From Candidatus Coprenecus stercorigallinarum (GTDB taxonomy: Bacteria > Bacteroidota > Bacteroidia > Bacteroidales > UBA932), in NCBI GenBank assembly GCA_018711305.1, contig DVIL01000038.1, forward strand, positions 38,151 to 102,150: a DNA stretch of 64,000 nt. The letters are read 5' to 3'. Positions 37,826-48,261 of this stretch are shown piece after piece. The notes under the pieces were generated by a model. The model did no database searches. It saw only the letters and a list, made by a program, of their open reading frames with translations, and was not told the DNA's origin. Both the position numbers and the translations under genes were made by a program. Positions within the stretch are counted from its first letter, which is position 1; each line of letters starts with the position of its first letter.

Positions 37826-40800
37826 ATGGAGAACTTCATAGACAGACTGCTCGAGCGCAGATGGCTCGTGCTGGCCGTGTTCGTGCTGCTCGCGGCCCTT
37901 GGATTGTATGCCTGGAAGCATCTGGCCATAGATGCCTATCCGGATATCGCCGATGTATCGGTGGGAGTGGCCACTCAGGTGCCGGGACTTGCCGTGGCCG
38001 AGGTAGAACAGCAGATAACCGTGCCCTTGGAGAGGGAACTGAACGGTATCCCCGGCCTGAAGGTGATGCGCAGCAAGAACTTTTTCGGCATCTCCAAGAT
38101 AACCCTCGTTTTCGAGGACGGTGTGGATGATTACTGGGCGCGCCAGCGGGTGATGGAGCGTATCGCTGACATAGAGCTGCCTTTCGGAGCGCAGCCCGGA
38201 CTGGATCCGCTGACCTCTCCCACCGGTGAGATCTTCCGGTATGTGGTTACCGGAGACCGCAGTCTCAGAGAGCTGACGGACCTGAACCACTGGGTGATTA
38301 TACCCCGTCTGAAACAGATCTACGGAATCGCGGACGTCTCCAATTTCGGCGGCATCACTACCCAGTACCAGATCGAGATAGACCCAGACCGGCTGACAGC
38401 CTACGGCCTTTCGCTCAGTGAGGTGACCGGGGCGATAGAGGACAATAATGCAAATGCCGGAGGCAGTACCATCATGCGCGGGGACCTGAGCTATGTGGTC
38501 CGTGGAGTAGGACTTGTGCAGGACCTGGAGGACCTGGGCAATATCGTGGTGCGCAGTGACGGTGGGGCGCCGGTCTATCTCAGGGACATCGGCACTCTGA
38601 AGTACGGCAACCTGGAACGGAAGGGCATAATGGGGTATCTGGACGGGGAGACCGATTATGCGGACGGGGTGCAGGGCATGGTCCAGCTGCTCCGCTATGA
38701 GAATCCCTCCCGTGTGCTCAGGGAGGTGAACCGGGCGGTGGATGACCTCAATGACAACATCCTGCCCGACGGCGTGCGCCTGAAAGTATTCTACGACCGG
38801 ACGGAACTGGTGGATGCTACTCTCAATACCATACTGCACACCCTTTCCTTCGGCATTCTGCTGGTGCTGGCCGTCCTTGTCATTTTCCTCGGCAGTCCCA
38901 AGGGGGCCTTGCTGGCGACCGTCACTATACCGTTGTCGCTGCTGATTTCATTTATCCTCATGTGGCTTACCGACATTCCGGCCAATCTGCTGTCGCTCGG
39001 AGCCATAGACTTCGGCATCATAGTGGACGGCACCATCGTGATGATGGAGACTGTCCTCAAAAAGAGGGAGGACGACCCTTCCGCGCCGCTGGACCGCCGT
39101 ACTGTCGCCCGGAGAGCCGCAGAGGTGGCAAAGCCCATTTTCTTTGCCACTCTGATCATAATCACTGCCTACCTGCCGCTTTTCGCATTCGACCGGGTGG
39201 AGAGGAAATTGTTCACCCCTATGGCGTTTACCCTTAGCTTCGCCCTTATCGGAGCTTTGGCGGCAGCTCTGCTGCTTATTCCCGGACTGGCCTATTCGGT
39301 CTACCGCAGGCCGCAGAAGGTGTACCGCAACCGCTGGATGGAGGCCCTGACGCTTAAATACAAGTCCGCCACCGCATTGCTTATCGGGGCTCCCCGCAGG
39401 CTGATAGCGCCTGTTGCCGCTGTGCTGGCGGCGGTGATCGGACTGTCGGTGTATGTCGGCAAGGATTTCATGCCGGAACTGGATGAGGGCAGTATATGGA
39501 TACAGGTGCAGCTGCCGGCCGGAATGTCGCTCGAGAAGTCCGCGGAGATGGCTGACGAGTTGAGGTACAGGCTGAAGGAATTCGATGAGGTGACTTACGT
39601 CATGACCCAGACCGGACGCGATGACGAAGGTGTCTGCCCTTTTTCGTTCTCGCATATAGAGGTGATGGTAGGGCTGAAACCCTATAAGGAGTGGGATAGA
39701 GGCCGGCGCAAGGCGGACCTGGTGGAGGATATGGCGGCTATGATAGAGACGATGCCCGGGTACGGGGCGGGATTCTCCCAGCCGATCATAGATATGGTGA
39801 TGGACCAGATAGCCGGAGCGCACAGTGACCTGGCTGTCAAGATATACGGCGAGGACCTGGATGAGGCGAGGCGGATTGCGGAGCAGATGGCGCAGGTGAT
39901 TTCCGGGGTGGAAGGTGCCGGTGATGTAAGGCTGGCCGAGGAGCCGTTTCTGCCGCAGCTGCAGATAGTGGTGGACAGGGACAGGATAGCCCAGTACGGG
40001 CTCAATGTCGCCGATGTGGCGGAGCTTATCGAGGTGGCCTTGGGCGGCAAGGCTGTCTCCCAGGTCTTTGTGGGCAGCAGAGTCTACGACGTGACCTGCC
40101 GCTATACGGAGGAGTCCAGGGATACGCCGGAGAAGATAGGGGCTCTCATGCTGACATCCGCCTCCGGTGCCAAGATTCCGCTGTCGTCAGTGGCAGATGT
40201 GCGTACTACCATAGGAGCCAGCATGATCTCGCGGGAGATGAACCGGCGCGTCACGACCATACAGGTCAATCTCCGCGACCGCGACCTCTCTTCTTTCGTG
40301 GCCGAGGCTGACCGCGAGATAAGCCGCAATGTCTTCTACGACCATCGCGATTTCCATTATACCTGGGGCGGTCAGCTCGAGAACCAGGACCGCGCTTTCA
40401 GCCGTCTGGCCCTGATAGTGCCGGTGACCCTCGCCGTGATGTTCCTGCTGCTGTTTTTCTCCTTCGGCAACTTCCGGCAGGCCGGGCTGCTTATTGCTCT
40501 GCTGCCTCTGATGGTTTTCGGCGGCATGCTGGCACTGGTGGTGCGGGGGATGAGCTTCAATATCTCTTCCGCAGTGGGCTTCATTGCCCTTTTCGGCCTG
40601 GCTATTCAGAACGGGGTGATCATGCTCTCCCATATCAACATCCTGCGGAAGAAAGGGTGGCAGCTGAAGGAGGCGGTCATTGACGGGGCGGCGCACCGTC
40701 TTCGTCCCATGATGATGACAGCCACAGTGGCCATTTTCGGGCTGCTGCCGGCCTCCCTTGCCACAGGCATAGGCTCTGACGTGCAGAGACCTCTTGCCAC

Positions 40801-42238
40801 CGTGATTGTATACGGGCTGCTCTTCGCCACTCTGGTGACTCTTTTCGTGCTGCCCGTACTGTACTATCTGGTGGAAAAGCGCAGGCTCGGATTGTCGGAC
40901 AAGAAAAAAACGTATGCGGCACAGCGGGTCCTGCCTGTTGTTCTGTCCCTGTTGTGCTGTGCAGTGGTATTGCCGGCCCGGACTCAGGACGTGCAGGCCC
41001 AAAGCCTGTCTCCGGTAAAAATCAGTTATGACGCTTATCTTGAGGCTGTGGCTGAGGGCAATCTCGAATATGCCGCCGAAAAGCTGAATGTCGATATTTC
41101 CCAGGCCGAGCTGACCGCAGCCGGTGTGTTCGGGGACTTCGCCTTTTCGGCATCGTATTTCAACAACAGTGACTGGAGCATGGCCATGGGCCAGGGAGCC
41201 GAGTTCGGGCTGAGCAAGAACATAACGTTCGGAGTGCGTCGGGCCAGAATGGACCTGGCTTCAGGGCAGCGGGCACTGGCTGTGGCGCTGCTGGAGGATT
41301 ACCTGCGCAACCTCAGGGCTCAGGCTACAATGGTCTATCTGGAAGCCATGAGGCAGCGCGAGCTCTACCGGGTGCAGCTGGATTCCTATGACAATATCCG
41401 GCAGCTGGCAGTGAGCGACAGCCTGCGTTTCGAGGCGGGGGAGATAACGGAACTTGCCGCGCGGCAGAGCCGTCTGGAGGCGGATATCCGGCTTAATGAG
41501 ATGGCGGAGGCCGAAGCCGGCCTGTACCAGGCTCTTGCGGCCCTGAGCGTACAGATGGGACGGTCTCCGCGGGATACCCTCTTTTTGCCGGATGCCTGCC
41601 TGATACCGCTCGTGCGGGATTTTGTCCTCGATTCGCTGCTTGCGGCCGCTTCTGAAGGACGGTCCGACCTGATGGTTGCAATGTGCAATGAGGAAGTGGC
41701 GGCAGCGGCCCTGAACCTCGTCCGGAAGGAGAGGGGTACGGATGTGGAACTGTCCATAGGAGCCAATGTCAACTCCCAGGTCCGTAATGAAATAGCCCCG
41801 GCCCCTGCTTTTACCGGCATTTCGGCGGGAATAGCCGTTCCCCTGAAATTCTCCAATTTCAACCGGGGTGCGCTCGATGCTGCCCGCGGCAGGCAGACAC
41901 AGGCCCGGATGCAGACCAGACAGGTGGAAGTGCAGATAGAGACAGAGGTGCTGCAGGCATACCGGCGCTATGTCCTGCTGTCGGAGCAGGTGGCTTCCGG
42001 CAGGGACAGGCTGCTTTCGGATGCACGAAGCCTGATGGACGGAATGCTTTACAGCTATTCTCAGGGAGAGGTGTCCCTGCTCGAGGTTCTGGATGCCCAG
42101 CGCACTTACAATGATGTGAGGGCAAGGTATATCGATGTGATTTACGGACAGGCGGTTGCTCTCGTGGAACTGGAGCTTGCCGCCGGGATATGGGACATAT
42201 CGGTGCCTTCTGCCGGTGATGCACCGTCCGGAGAGTGA
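37826..42238 (+). CDS. Heavy-metal RND pump (CusA/CzcA family) fused to a TolC-type outer-membrane channel
   Basis: A 1470-residue fusion. Residues 1-1040 are a complete heavy-metal RND pump: DAYPDIADVSV and PLERELNGIPGL near the start, the proton-relay helix LGAIDFGIIVDGTIVMME with two aspartates, and GFIALFGLAIQNGVIML in the second half. After a transmembrane-like segment (about 1036-1055) residues 1075-1460 form a TolC-like domain of long coiled coils (LEDYLRNLRAQATMVYLEAM, LQAYRRYVLLSEQVASGRDR). Pump and channel are separate proteins in Proteobacteria; this fusion recurs in Bacteroidota. How one chain would span both membranes, or whether it is processed, is unclear. Confidence 0.93.
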   Translation: MENFIDRLLERRWLVLAVFVLLAALGLYAWKHLAIDAYPDIADVSVGVATQVPGLAVAEVEQQITVPLERELNGIPGLKVMRSKNFFGISKITLVFEDGVDDYWARQRVMERIADIELPFGAQPGLDPLTSPTGEIFRYVVTGDRSLRELTDLNHWVIIPRLKQIYGIADVSNFGGITTQYQIEIDPDRLTAYGLSLSEVTGAIEDNNANAGGSTIMRGDLSYVVRGVGLVQDLEDLGNIVVRSDGGAPVYLRDIGTLKYGNLERKGIMGYLDGETDYADGVQGMVQLLRYENPSRVLREVNRAVDDLNDNILPDGVRLKVFYDRTELVDATLNTILHTLSFGILLVLAVLVIFLGSPKGALLATVTIPLSLLISFILMWLTDIPANLLSLGAIDFGIIVDGTIVMMETVLKKREDDPSAPLDRRTVARRAAEVAKPIFFATLIIITAYLPLFAFDRVERKLFTPMAFTLSFALIGALAAALLLIPGLAYSVYRRPQKVYRNRWMEALTLKYKSATALLIGAPRRLIAPVAAVLAAVIGLSVYVGKDFMPELDEGSIWIQVQLPAGMSLEKSAEMADELRYRLKEFDEVTYVMTQTGRDDEGVCPFSFSHIEVMVGLKPYKEWDRGRRKADLVEDMAAMIETMPGYGAGFSQPIIDMVMDQIAGAHSDLAVKIYGEDLDEARRIAEQMAQVISGVEGAGDVRLAEEPFLPQLQIVVDRDRIAQYGLNVADVAELIEVALGGKAVSQVFVGSRVYDVTCRYTEESRDTPEKIGALMLTSASGAKIPLSSVADVRTTIGASMISREMNRRVTTIQVNLRDRDLSSFVAEADREISRNVFYDHRDFHYTWGGQLENQDRAFSRLALIVPVTLAVMFLLLFFSFGNFRQAGLLIALLPLMVFGGMLALVVRGMSFNISSAVGFIALFGLAIQNGVIMLSHINILRKKGWQLKEAVIDGAAHRLRPMMMTATVAIFGLLPASLATGIGSDVQRPLATVIVYGLLFATLVTLFVLPVLYYLVEKRRLGLSDKKKTYAAQRVLPVVLSLLCCAVVLPARTQDVQAQSLSPVKISYDAYLEAVAEGNLEYAAEKLNVDISQAELTAAGVFGDFAFSASYFNNSDWSMAMGQGAEFGLSKNITFGVRRARMDLASGQRALAVALLEDYLRNLRAQATMVYLEAMRQRELYRVQLDSYDNIRQLAVSDSLRFEAGEITELAARQSRLEADIRLNEMAEAEAGLYQALAALSVQMGRSPRDTLFLPDACLIPLVRDFVLDSLLAAASEGRSDLMVAMCNEEVAAAALNLVRKERGTDVELSIGANVNSQVRNEIAPAPAFTGISAGIAVPLKFSNFNRGALDAARGRQTQARMQTRQVEVQIETEVLQAYRRYVLLSEQVASGRDRLLSDARSLMDGMLYSYSQGEVSLLEVLDAQRTYNDVRARYIDVIYGQAVALVELELAAGIWDISVPSAGDAPSGE

Positions 42239-42280
42239 GGCAGGGACAGTCCTGTGCCTCATAATCGTGTAGAAACGGCT

Positions 42281-42312
42281 AAAAACGACTATAAACGTTT
42301 ATAGCCGTTTTT
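42281..42312 (+). terminator. Terminator after the efflux operon
   Basis: AAAAACGACTATAAACG pairs with CGTTTATAGCCGTTTTT, a near-perfect hairpin with one G-T pair, A-rich before and T-rich after, so it may work in both directions. It separates the pump from recA. Confidence 0.75.
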
Positions 42313-42338
42313 ACATTGCTAAGGTTTGATTTTTCGCT

Positions 42339-42346
42339 TATATTTG
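42339..42346 (+). promoter_or_regulatory. -7 promoter box of recA
   Basis: TATATTTG, 22 bases before the recA ATG, with TTG at 42316-42318 near the -33 position. I see no obvious LexA-type operator. Confidence 0.6.
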
Positions 42347-42368
42347 CAATCGAATAAATTGAAAAAGT

Positions 42369-43400
42369 ATGGCAAAAGAACTCGAACAGACAGATGTTGC
42401 TGCAGCTAACGCCGCGAAACTCAAGGCCCTGCAGGCAACGATGGACAAGATTGAAAAGGATTTCGGCAAGGGTGCCATCATGAAACTGGGAGACCGTCCG
42501 GAAGGTGACGTGTCGGTCATTCCCTCAGGTTCTATCGCTCTGGACCATGCCCTCGGTGTAGGAGGCTATCCCCGGGGCAGGGTGATCGAGATATTCGGTC
42601 CTGAGTCCAGCGGTAAGACCACCCTCGCCATACACGCCATAGCGGAGGCCCAGAAGGCCGGAGGCTTTGCTGCCATCATCGATGCCGAGCATGCCTTCGA
42701 CCGCACCTACGCAAAGAATCTCGGAGTGGATGTGGACACCCTCCTTATATCCCAGCCGGACAACGGCGAGCAGGCCCTCGAGATAGCAGATGACCTGATC
42801 CGCAGCGGGGCCATAGACATCATAGTGGTGGACTCCGTGGCTGCCCTGACTCCCAAGGCGGAGATTGAGGGTGAGATGGGAGACCAGAAGATGGGTCTGC
42901 AGGCCAGGCTGATGAGCCAGGCGTTGAGGAAGCTCACCGCCAATATCTCGAAGACCAACACCTGCTGCATTTTCATCAACCAGCTGCGTGAGAAGATAGG
43001 CGTGATGTTCGGCAATCCCGAGACCACCACGGGTGGAAACGCGCTGAAGTTCTATGCCTCTGTCCGCATAGACGTGCGCAAGGTCACCCAACTCAAGGAC
43101 GGGGAGGATCCCACCGGCAACCGTACCCGCGTCAAGATTGTCAAGAACAAGATGGCTCCTCCGTTCCGCAAGGCCGAGTTCGACATTGTCTTCGGAGAGG
43201 GTATTTCCAAGATAGGCGAGATCGTGGACCTCGGTGTGGAGTTTGACATCATAAAGAAGAGCGGCTCGTGGTTCAGCTACGGGGATGCCAGACTGGCCCA
43301 GGGACGTGAGGCAGTCAAGAAACTGCTCATGGACAACCCTGAGCTATGCGAGGAGATCGAGGGCAGGATCCGTGAGGCCATGAAGAATATAGAGGACTGA
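42369..43400 (+). CDS. recA: Recombinase RecA
   Basis: Strand-exchange ATPase of homologous recombination and the SOS response, 343 residues, normal length. Walker A is [11 protein letters not shown], Walker [14 protein letters not shown], and the L2 region contains [20 protein letters not shown]. It starts at ATG 42369 after its own promoter and terminator-insulated gap. trpS follows 18 bases later and is probably co-transcribed. Confidence 0.98.
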   Translation: MAKELEQTDVAAANAAKLKALQATMDKIEKDFGKGAIMKLGDRPEGDVSVIPSGSIALDHALGVGGYPRGRVIEIFGPESSGKTTLAIHAIAEAQKAGGFAAIIDAEHAFDRTYAKNLGVDVDTLLISQPDNGEQALEIADDLIRSGAIDIIVVDSVAALTPKAEIEGEMGDQKMGLQARLMSQALRKLTANISKTNTCCIFINQLREKIGVMFGNPETTTGGNALKFYASVRIDVRKVTQLKDGEDPTGNRTRVKIVKNKMAPPFRKAEFDIVFGEGISKIGEIVDLGVEFDIIKKSGSWFSYGDARLAQGREAVKKLLMDNPELCEEIEGRIREAMKNIED

Positions 43401-43418
43401 TTTCAAATATAATACGAT

Positions 43419-44468
<1,050 letters not shown>

Positions 44469-44504
44469 CACCAACCACAATATTTCATAAATCTCATCAC
44501 ACCT

Positions 44505-44547
44505 CATCGCAGCCCATCGGTCATCCGGTACGGCTGCGATGCTTTTG
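44505..44547 (+). terminator. Terminator of trpS
   Basis: CATCGCAGCC and GGCTGCGATG form a perfect 10-bp stem with a 17-base loop, followed by CTTTTGT. Confidence 0.8.
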
Positions 44548-44632
44548 TCTGCCATTTTTCTACATCGCATCCTGTCAGCCAATCGGTTGCGATATCCCTT
44601 ACGTCCATTCGGATCCTTCCGTCCCCTTCCGT

Positions 44633-44688
44633 ACTCCTTCGGAAGGAGTGGGTATTTCCCGCATTTCTCATACTCCTTCGGAAGGAGT
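44633..44688. repeat. Paired palindromes, 39-bp period
   Basis: ACTCCTTCGGAAGGAGT occurs at 44633-44649 and 44672-44688, separated by 22 bases. Each is a perfect 8-bp inverted repeat around one G. The same sequence is paired with the same 39-bp period at 53592-53647 (second copy differs by one end base) and occurs singly at 57430. It lies between the trpS terminator and the cutC promoter. Confidence 0.85.
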
Positions 44689-44703
44689 GGAAAGAAAACG
44701 TTA

Positions 44704-44711
44704 TACATTTG
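44704..44711 (+). promoter_or_regulatory. -7 promoter box of cutC
   Basis: TACATTTG, 25 bases before the cutC ATG and 15 bases after the second palindrome, so the palindrome covers the -33 region. Confidence 0.5.
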
Positions 44712-44736
44712 CATAATAAAATTACGAGTAACGAGT

Positions 44737-45486
44737 ATGCATCACGATTACGTTGTAGAGATCTGCGCTCCGTCTTACGTGAGCGCCCTAGCCGCGCAGA
44801 GAGGCGGGGCCGCGAGAATAGAGCTGTGCTCCGAACTGGATCTTGGAGGAGTGACACCTTCATACGGACTGATTCAGGAGGTGAGGGCTGCGCTGACTAT
44901 TGCCGTCAATGTACTGGTCCGCCCGAGGTCGGGGGATTTTCTGTACTCGTCGTACGAGGTGGAGACCGTGACGCGGGATATCGCGCTGTGTGCGCAGGCC
45001 GGTGTACAGGGAGTCGTGGTAGGTGCATTGACAGCAGATGCGAAAGTGGACCGGGCAGCGGCTGCCGAGTGGCTGAAGGAGGCCCGCAGACACGGACTGT
45101 CAACGACGTTTCATAGGGCAATAGACTGTGCTGACGGTATATACGATGCTCTTGAGGATGTCGCCTCGTTAGGCTACGACCGCGTGCTGACTTCCGGGGG
45201 ATGCCAGACGGCCTGGGAGGGACGCGAGACTATAGCCCGTATGCAGGCTATGATGGCCAACCATACCGGAAGCCATCGCAGACCGCTGATTATCATGCCT
45301 GGCTCTGGGATCAATCCGACCAATATCCGTGATCTGGCCCTGCAGACCGGAGTAAGCGAACTGCATCTGTCGGCGACCAGACGGCACAAATCCGGAATGC
45401 GCGTGTTGTCCGGCATCGCCCATGAGGAGACAGTCGTCCACAGCGATGAGGACACTGTGCGTCAGGCAGTGGCTGCACTCTGTTGA
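44737..45486 (+). CDS. cutC: CutC-family protein
   Basis: A 249-residue TIM-barrel protein of the CutC family, named for copper homeostasis although its biochemical role is unsettled. Family hallmarks are VEICAPSYVSALAAQRGGAARIELCS at the start, GLIQEV, VLVRPRSGDFLYS, TFHRAID, VLTSGG and IIMPGSGIN. ATG 44737 gives the canonical start; an in-frame extension upstream reads through the palindromes and is rejected. Its stop is followed within 15 bases by the transposase remnant. Confidence 0.93.
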   Translation: MHHDYVVEICAPSYVSALAAQRGGAARIELCSELDLGGVTPSYGLIQEVRAALTIAVNVLVRPRSGDFLYSSYEVETVTRDIALCAQAGVQGVVVGALTADAKVDRAAAAEWLKEARRHGLSTTFHRAIDCADGIYDALEDVASLGYDRVLTSGGCQTAWEGRETIARMQAMMANHTGSHRRPLIIMPGSGINPTNIRDLALQTGVSELHLSATRRHKSGMRVLSGIAHEETVVHSDEDTVRQAVAALC

Positions 45487-45501
45487 TATGCTCGCTTGTG
45501 A

Positions 45502-46011
45502 CTGTATTATTCATTCAGTTGTATTGCTCAGGCAACGATTTGTACCGATGCCCAGTTGCTGGCATATGCCATTATGTCCAGCCACGTTCATCTCATAGTG
45601 ATAACCGGGTATCCGGCGGCTTATATTCAGAGAATAAGATCGTCTTATACCCAGATGTTCAATATTCGTTATCACAGAAAGGGCGCATTGGGAGAACCGT
45701 CGTTTTTCAGTCTGGAGTTGAAGGGACGGCATCATGTAGCAGCTGCTATCAGTTATGTGTTGAGAAATCCGTCAGGTCATGAAGTCTGTGTGAATCCCTA
45801 CGATTATCCTTTTTCTTCTATCAGGTTGTATTTCAAGAGTCTGATAATCTCTCCGGTGCAGCAGAAGCATTCGCATGGGGTCAATGGGAAGAAGGGGATG
45901 CATCCAAGACTGATAAGTGTTACAAACAGTCTTCCGGACTGGGTTGATATCGATCCGGATGGTCAGATAAATCCGGATCAGATAGTTTGCTCTGATTTGG
46001 TGGAAGGGTAA
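45502..46011 (+). pseudogene. REP-associated tyrosine transposase (Y1/IS200-like), 5'-truncated
   Basis: The open frame after a TGA at 45499 gives up to 169 residues. It has the HUH metal-binding pair in IMSSHVHLIV, the nucleophile-helix sequence YIQRIRSSYTQMFNIRYHRKG with the expected Tyr, and the family tail ISYVLRNPSGHE and YDYPFSSIRLYF. About 40-60 N-terminal residues normally present before the HUH strand are missing, there is no convincing start codon, and the frame begins against the cutC stop. I read it as a decayed single-copy transposase of the kind that mobilises REP palindromes. A TTG at 45556 could start a 151-residue product. Confidence 0.7.
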
Positions 46012-46032
46012 AAGGAGGGGAGAGGTAACAGA

Positions 46033-46066
46033 AAACCGGCGGAGCTTACGCGTACTCCACCGGTTT
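46033..46066. terminator. Hairpin after the transposase remnant
   Basis: AAACCGGCGGAG and CTCCACCGGTTT form a 12-bp stem with one mismatch around a 10-base loop. There is no long T run, so termination is uncertain. Nothing else is evident in 46,012-46,140. Confidence 0.45.
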
Positions 46067-46140
46067 GATCCTCACAGTTTAAGTGTCTGACACCAAAGTA
46101 CGAACCTATGGATTCGGACTTGTAATATGATGTGCCCGGT

Positions 46141-46773
46141 TCAGACTGCAGGAGCTCCTGCCTGTATCTTCTTCCAGCCGCGGAGAATGGTGAAGAAGAT
46201 GATGAGGGTGATCAGTGCATTGAGGAAGCCGCCCACGAAGGGGATGATGCTTATGACAGCACCGGCAAGGAGCCAGATGGTGCTGGAGAATATAAGTCCG
46301 GCCCCGCTCCTGGCTTCTTCTGACCACGTCTCCGATGCTTTCAGGGCCTTGAATCCGGACAGCAGCTTGATGTAGCCGATGATTACCAGCACGAGCCAGG
46401 CGATGCCTCCTATGGCGGGGATGAAGTCTGCCACGATGGCGACAATCAGGAGTATGTAGGCGATGTAGATGTCCTTGGCCGCCTTGCGGTCTGCCTCTGT
46501 CGTCTGTATGTCGACGAATTTCTTGATGTTCAGGAAGAACAGTACGTATCCCGCGATGACGAGTATCTGGCAGATGGTGTCCAGTGTGCCGAATGCGCTT
46601 CCTGGCATGTCTTCTCCGGAGAGGGCTGCCAGAATGCTGACAGGGTTGAGGATGCGGTCAATGGCTCCGAAGATGGCTCCGAAGATGCCGGCGATAGTGT
46701 AGATCCAGATGGTCTTGATGATCATACCTGTGTACTGTGACCATGGCCGGGGATTAGTGTCAGCGATGTTCAT
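46141..46773 (-). CDS. Multi-pass membrane protein of unknown function
   Basis: A 210-residue protein with about five hydrophobic segments, among them IAGIFGAIFGAIDRI, ILVIAGYVLFFLNI, IAYILLIVAIVADFIPAIGG and LLAGAVISIIPFVGG. I recognise no family. Charged loops contain DIQTTEADRKAAKD. It lies downstream of the BACON lipoprotein gene on the same strand with a 53-base gap, so it may be co-transcribed with it. Confidence 0.7.
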   Translation of the reverse strand: MNIADTNPRPWSQYTGMIIKTIWIYTIAGIFGAIFGAIDRILNPVSILAALSGEDMPGSAFGTLDTICQILVIAGYVLFFLNIKKFVDIQTTEADRKAAKDIYIAYILLIVAIVADFIPAIGGIAWLVLVIIGYIKLLSGFKALKASETWSEEARSGAGLIFSSTIWLLAGAVISIIPFVGGFLNALITLIIFFTILRGWKKIQAGAPAV

Positions 46774-46826
46774 GATGATGTGTTTTTAGGTTGTTAATGT
46801 TGTCAGTCGTTGTCTTTCAAGTCAGG

Positions 46827-48179
46827 TCAGTAGCCGATATGTACCTTTGTCACTTCGGGGTCGAGGGGCTCGCGGCCGGTCTCCTTGGGGTCTCCGACGG
46901 GTTCAAGCCGTACGCCATTGTGATAATATCCGTCCTCGTCCGGCTGTACAGAAGGGTCTTCCAGCACGTATCTGTAAGTCCGGGAGTAAGTCACCTGATA
47001 CCAAGGTATGCTCTTTACAATATCGGTAAGGAGTTCTTCTTCAGAGCCTGGGACTGATGCGAATGTGTAAGTGACTTCCGGCTCTCCGGAGTGAGACTCG
47101 TAGTAAGTGCGTTCGACCGTGGTGCCGATGAGATCCTTGTGAACAGGTCCTATTTCAGAATTACCGCCGACAAGGGCATAATCCCACATATCCGGCCAGG
47201 CATAGTGCGTACTGCGTTCCCCGAGTACGCCGATTATACCCAGTGGAGCGGCCCACGAACTGTAGCCTCCGGTAAGAATCCAGTTTATATCGATATTGCC
47301 GGTATTGCCGTGCTCGGAATAAGTGTATGTCTCGTTATAACCCTCCGAACTGTTGTACGAGCCTGTGAGATCTCCATTTGTCCATGTATAATCGGTGGAA
47401 TAATTCTGATACCCATATCCCGTTCCTGTTTCCCTGATAAGCCGGCCTGAGCCGTCGTATTCGAAAGTGACCGAAACCTCCGTTTCGTGCGTATCACCGT
47501 ACCCGTCATCTTCGATAGAACTGTATTCCATGGACTTGGCCAGTCCGTTACCGTCCAGTTCAGCCACATATTTCTCAGTGTAAGTCTCTCCGTAGTCACC
47601 GCCGCTGTCGCCGTTGCCGGAAATCTCTATTCCGCCTTCAACATATTTTATCTCGTAGGAATAGTTGCTGGTAATCTCCTTGTCGCCGTCCATGAACGTA
47701 TTGGTCATATCCATGTTGCTTATCCTCGAGTTGTTGTCGTAGGTGAACGTGTAGAGATATGTATCGTCGCCGGCACCGTCAGAGACTGTCATGGTCCGGA
47801 TCAGGGCTGTTGCAGGGGCATCATTTCCGGCTCCGTTCTGTGTTACGGTCAGTGCTGTCTCGGATGTTCCGCACAAAAATGTGATGACGGCAGTGCGTGG
47901 TTCGGAACTGTTATTCTCAAGTACGGACAGCGCGGCCTCGAACTCTCCGGCAGCGCCTCCTGCAGGCTCTATGCCAATCCATTCGATGTCTTCTGTAATG
48001 ACTGTCCATGCCGCTGTGGCGGAGAAGGAAACAGTGGTGTCTGTCGCTGCGGCTGACAGGGTTATCTGTGTGCCACCGTCAATGGTAATACTGCCGTCCG
48101 AGCCGGGTCTTTCCTCGCAACTGACGGCCATCAGAACCATAGTTGCTGCGAAAACTGAAATTAAAGTCAGATGTTTCAT
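46827..48179 (-). CDS. BACON/DUF4595-type lipoprotein, copy 1
   Basis: A 450-residue lipoprotein (signal ending MAVSCEERPG, lipid Cys near residue 21). Residues about 30-115 are a BACON-like beta sandwich (FSATAAWTVITEDIEWIGIEP, then FLCGTSETALTVTQNG). The rest resembles DUF4595: repeated YD/YxxG strands such as TFTYDNNSRISNMDM and EYDGSGRLIRETG, and GIIGVLGERS. It shares the CEERPG lipobox, the CGTSET strand and the ending pattern with the lipoprotein at 59796, so the two are paralogues. ATG 48179 is chosen over an upstream ATG that lacks a signal peptide. Likely surface or periplasmic binding; ligand unknown. Confidence 0.82.
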   Translation of the reverse strand: MKHLTLISVFAATMVLMAVSCEERPGSDGSITIDGGTQITLSAAATDTTVSFSATAAWTVITEDIEWIGIEPAGGAAGEFEAALSVLENNSSEPRTAVITFLCGTSETALTVTQNGAGNDAPATALIRTMTVSDGAGDDTYLYTFTYDNNSRISNMDMTNTFMDGDKEITSNYSYEIKYVEGGIEISGNGDSGGDYGETYTEKYVAELDGNGLAKSMEYSSIEDDGYGDTHETEVSVTFEYDGSGRLIRETGTGYGYQNYSTDYTWTNGDLTGSYNSSEGYNETYTYSEHGNTGNIDINWILTGGYSSWAAPLGIIGVLGERSTHYAWPDMWDYALVGGNSEIGPVHKDLIGTTVERTYYESHSGEPEVTYTFASVPGSEEELLTDIVKSIPWYQVTYSRTYRYVLEDPSVQPDEDGYYHNGVRLEPVGDPKETGREPLDPEVTKVHIGY

Positions 48180-48203
48180 ATAATAAAGGATATAATATCC
48201 CCA

Positions 48204-48211
48204 CAAAATTC
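48204..48211 (-). promoter_or_regulatory. Degenerate -7 box of lipoprotein copy 1
   Basis: Reads GAATTTTG on the minus strand, one mismatch to TAnnTTTG. It lies 21 bases downstream of the palindrome at 48233. A weak -7 box is expected of an activator-dependent promoter. Confidence 0.45.
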
Positions 48212-48232
48212 TGAAAAATAGGGATATCAATC

Positions 48233-48252
48233 AATCATGGAAAACCATGATT
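48233..48252 (-). promoter_or_regulatory. Predicted operator, site 1 of 3
   Basis: Reads AATCATGGTTTTCCATGATT in the direction of the lipoprotein gene, a perfect 8-bp inverted repeat around TTTT. The same sequence, with one or a few changes, occurs at 61190 and 63702 at the same distance from the -7 boxes. Those sites flank a NarL/LuxR-type regulator, which is the likely binder. Confidence 0.65.
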
Positions 48253-48261
48253 TTTTACATC

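Noticed and set aside
42247..42368. A LexA/SOS box before recA
   Set aside because: I looked for a dyad near the -7 box but found only the terminator hairpin at 42281-42312.
44539..44736. An N-terminal extension of CutC
   Set aside because: It would read through the trpS terminator, both palindromes and the -7 box at 44704. MHHDYVVEICAPS is the normal family start.
48233..48252. The palindrome as a simple terminator of the OmpR-type regulator gene
   Set aside because: The T run lies on the plus strand only, while the regulator is transcribed from the minus strand. Two near-identical copies at fixed distance from other promoters argue for an operator.
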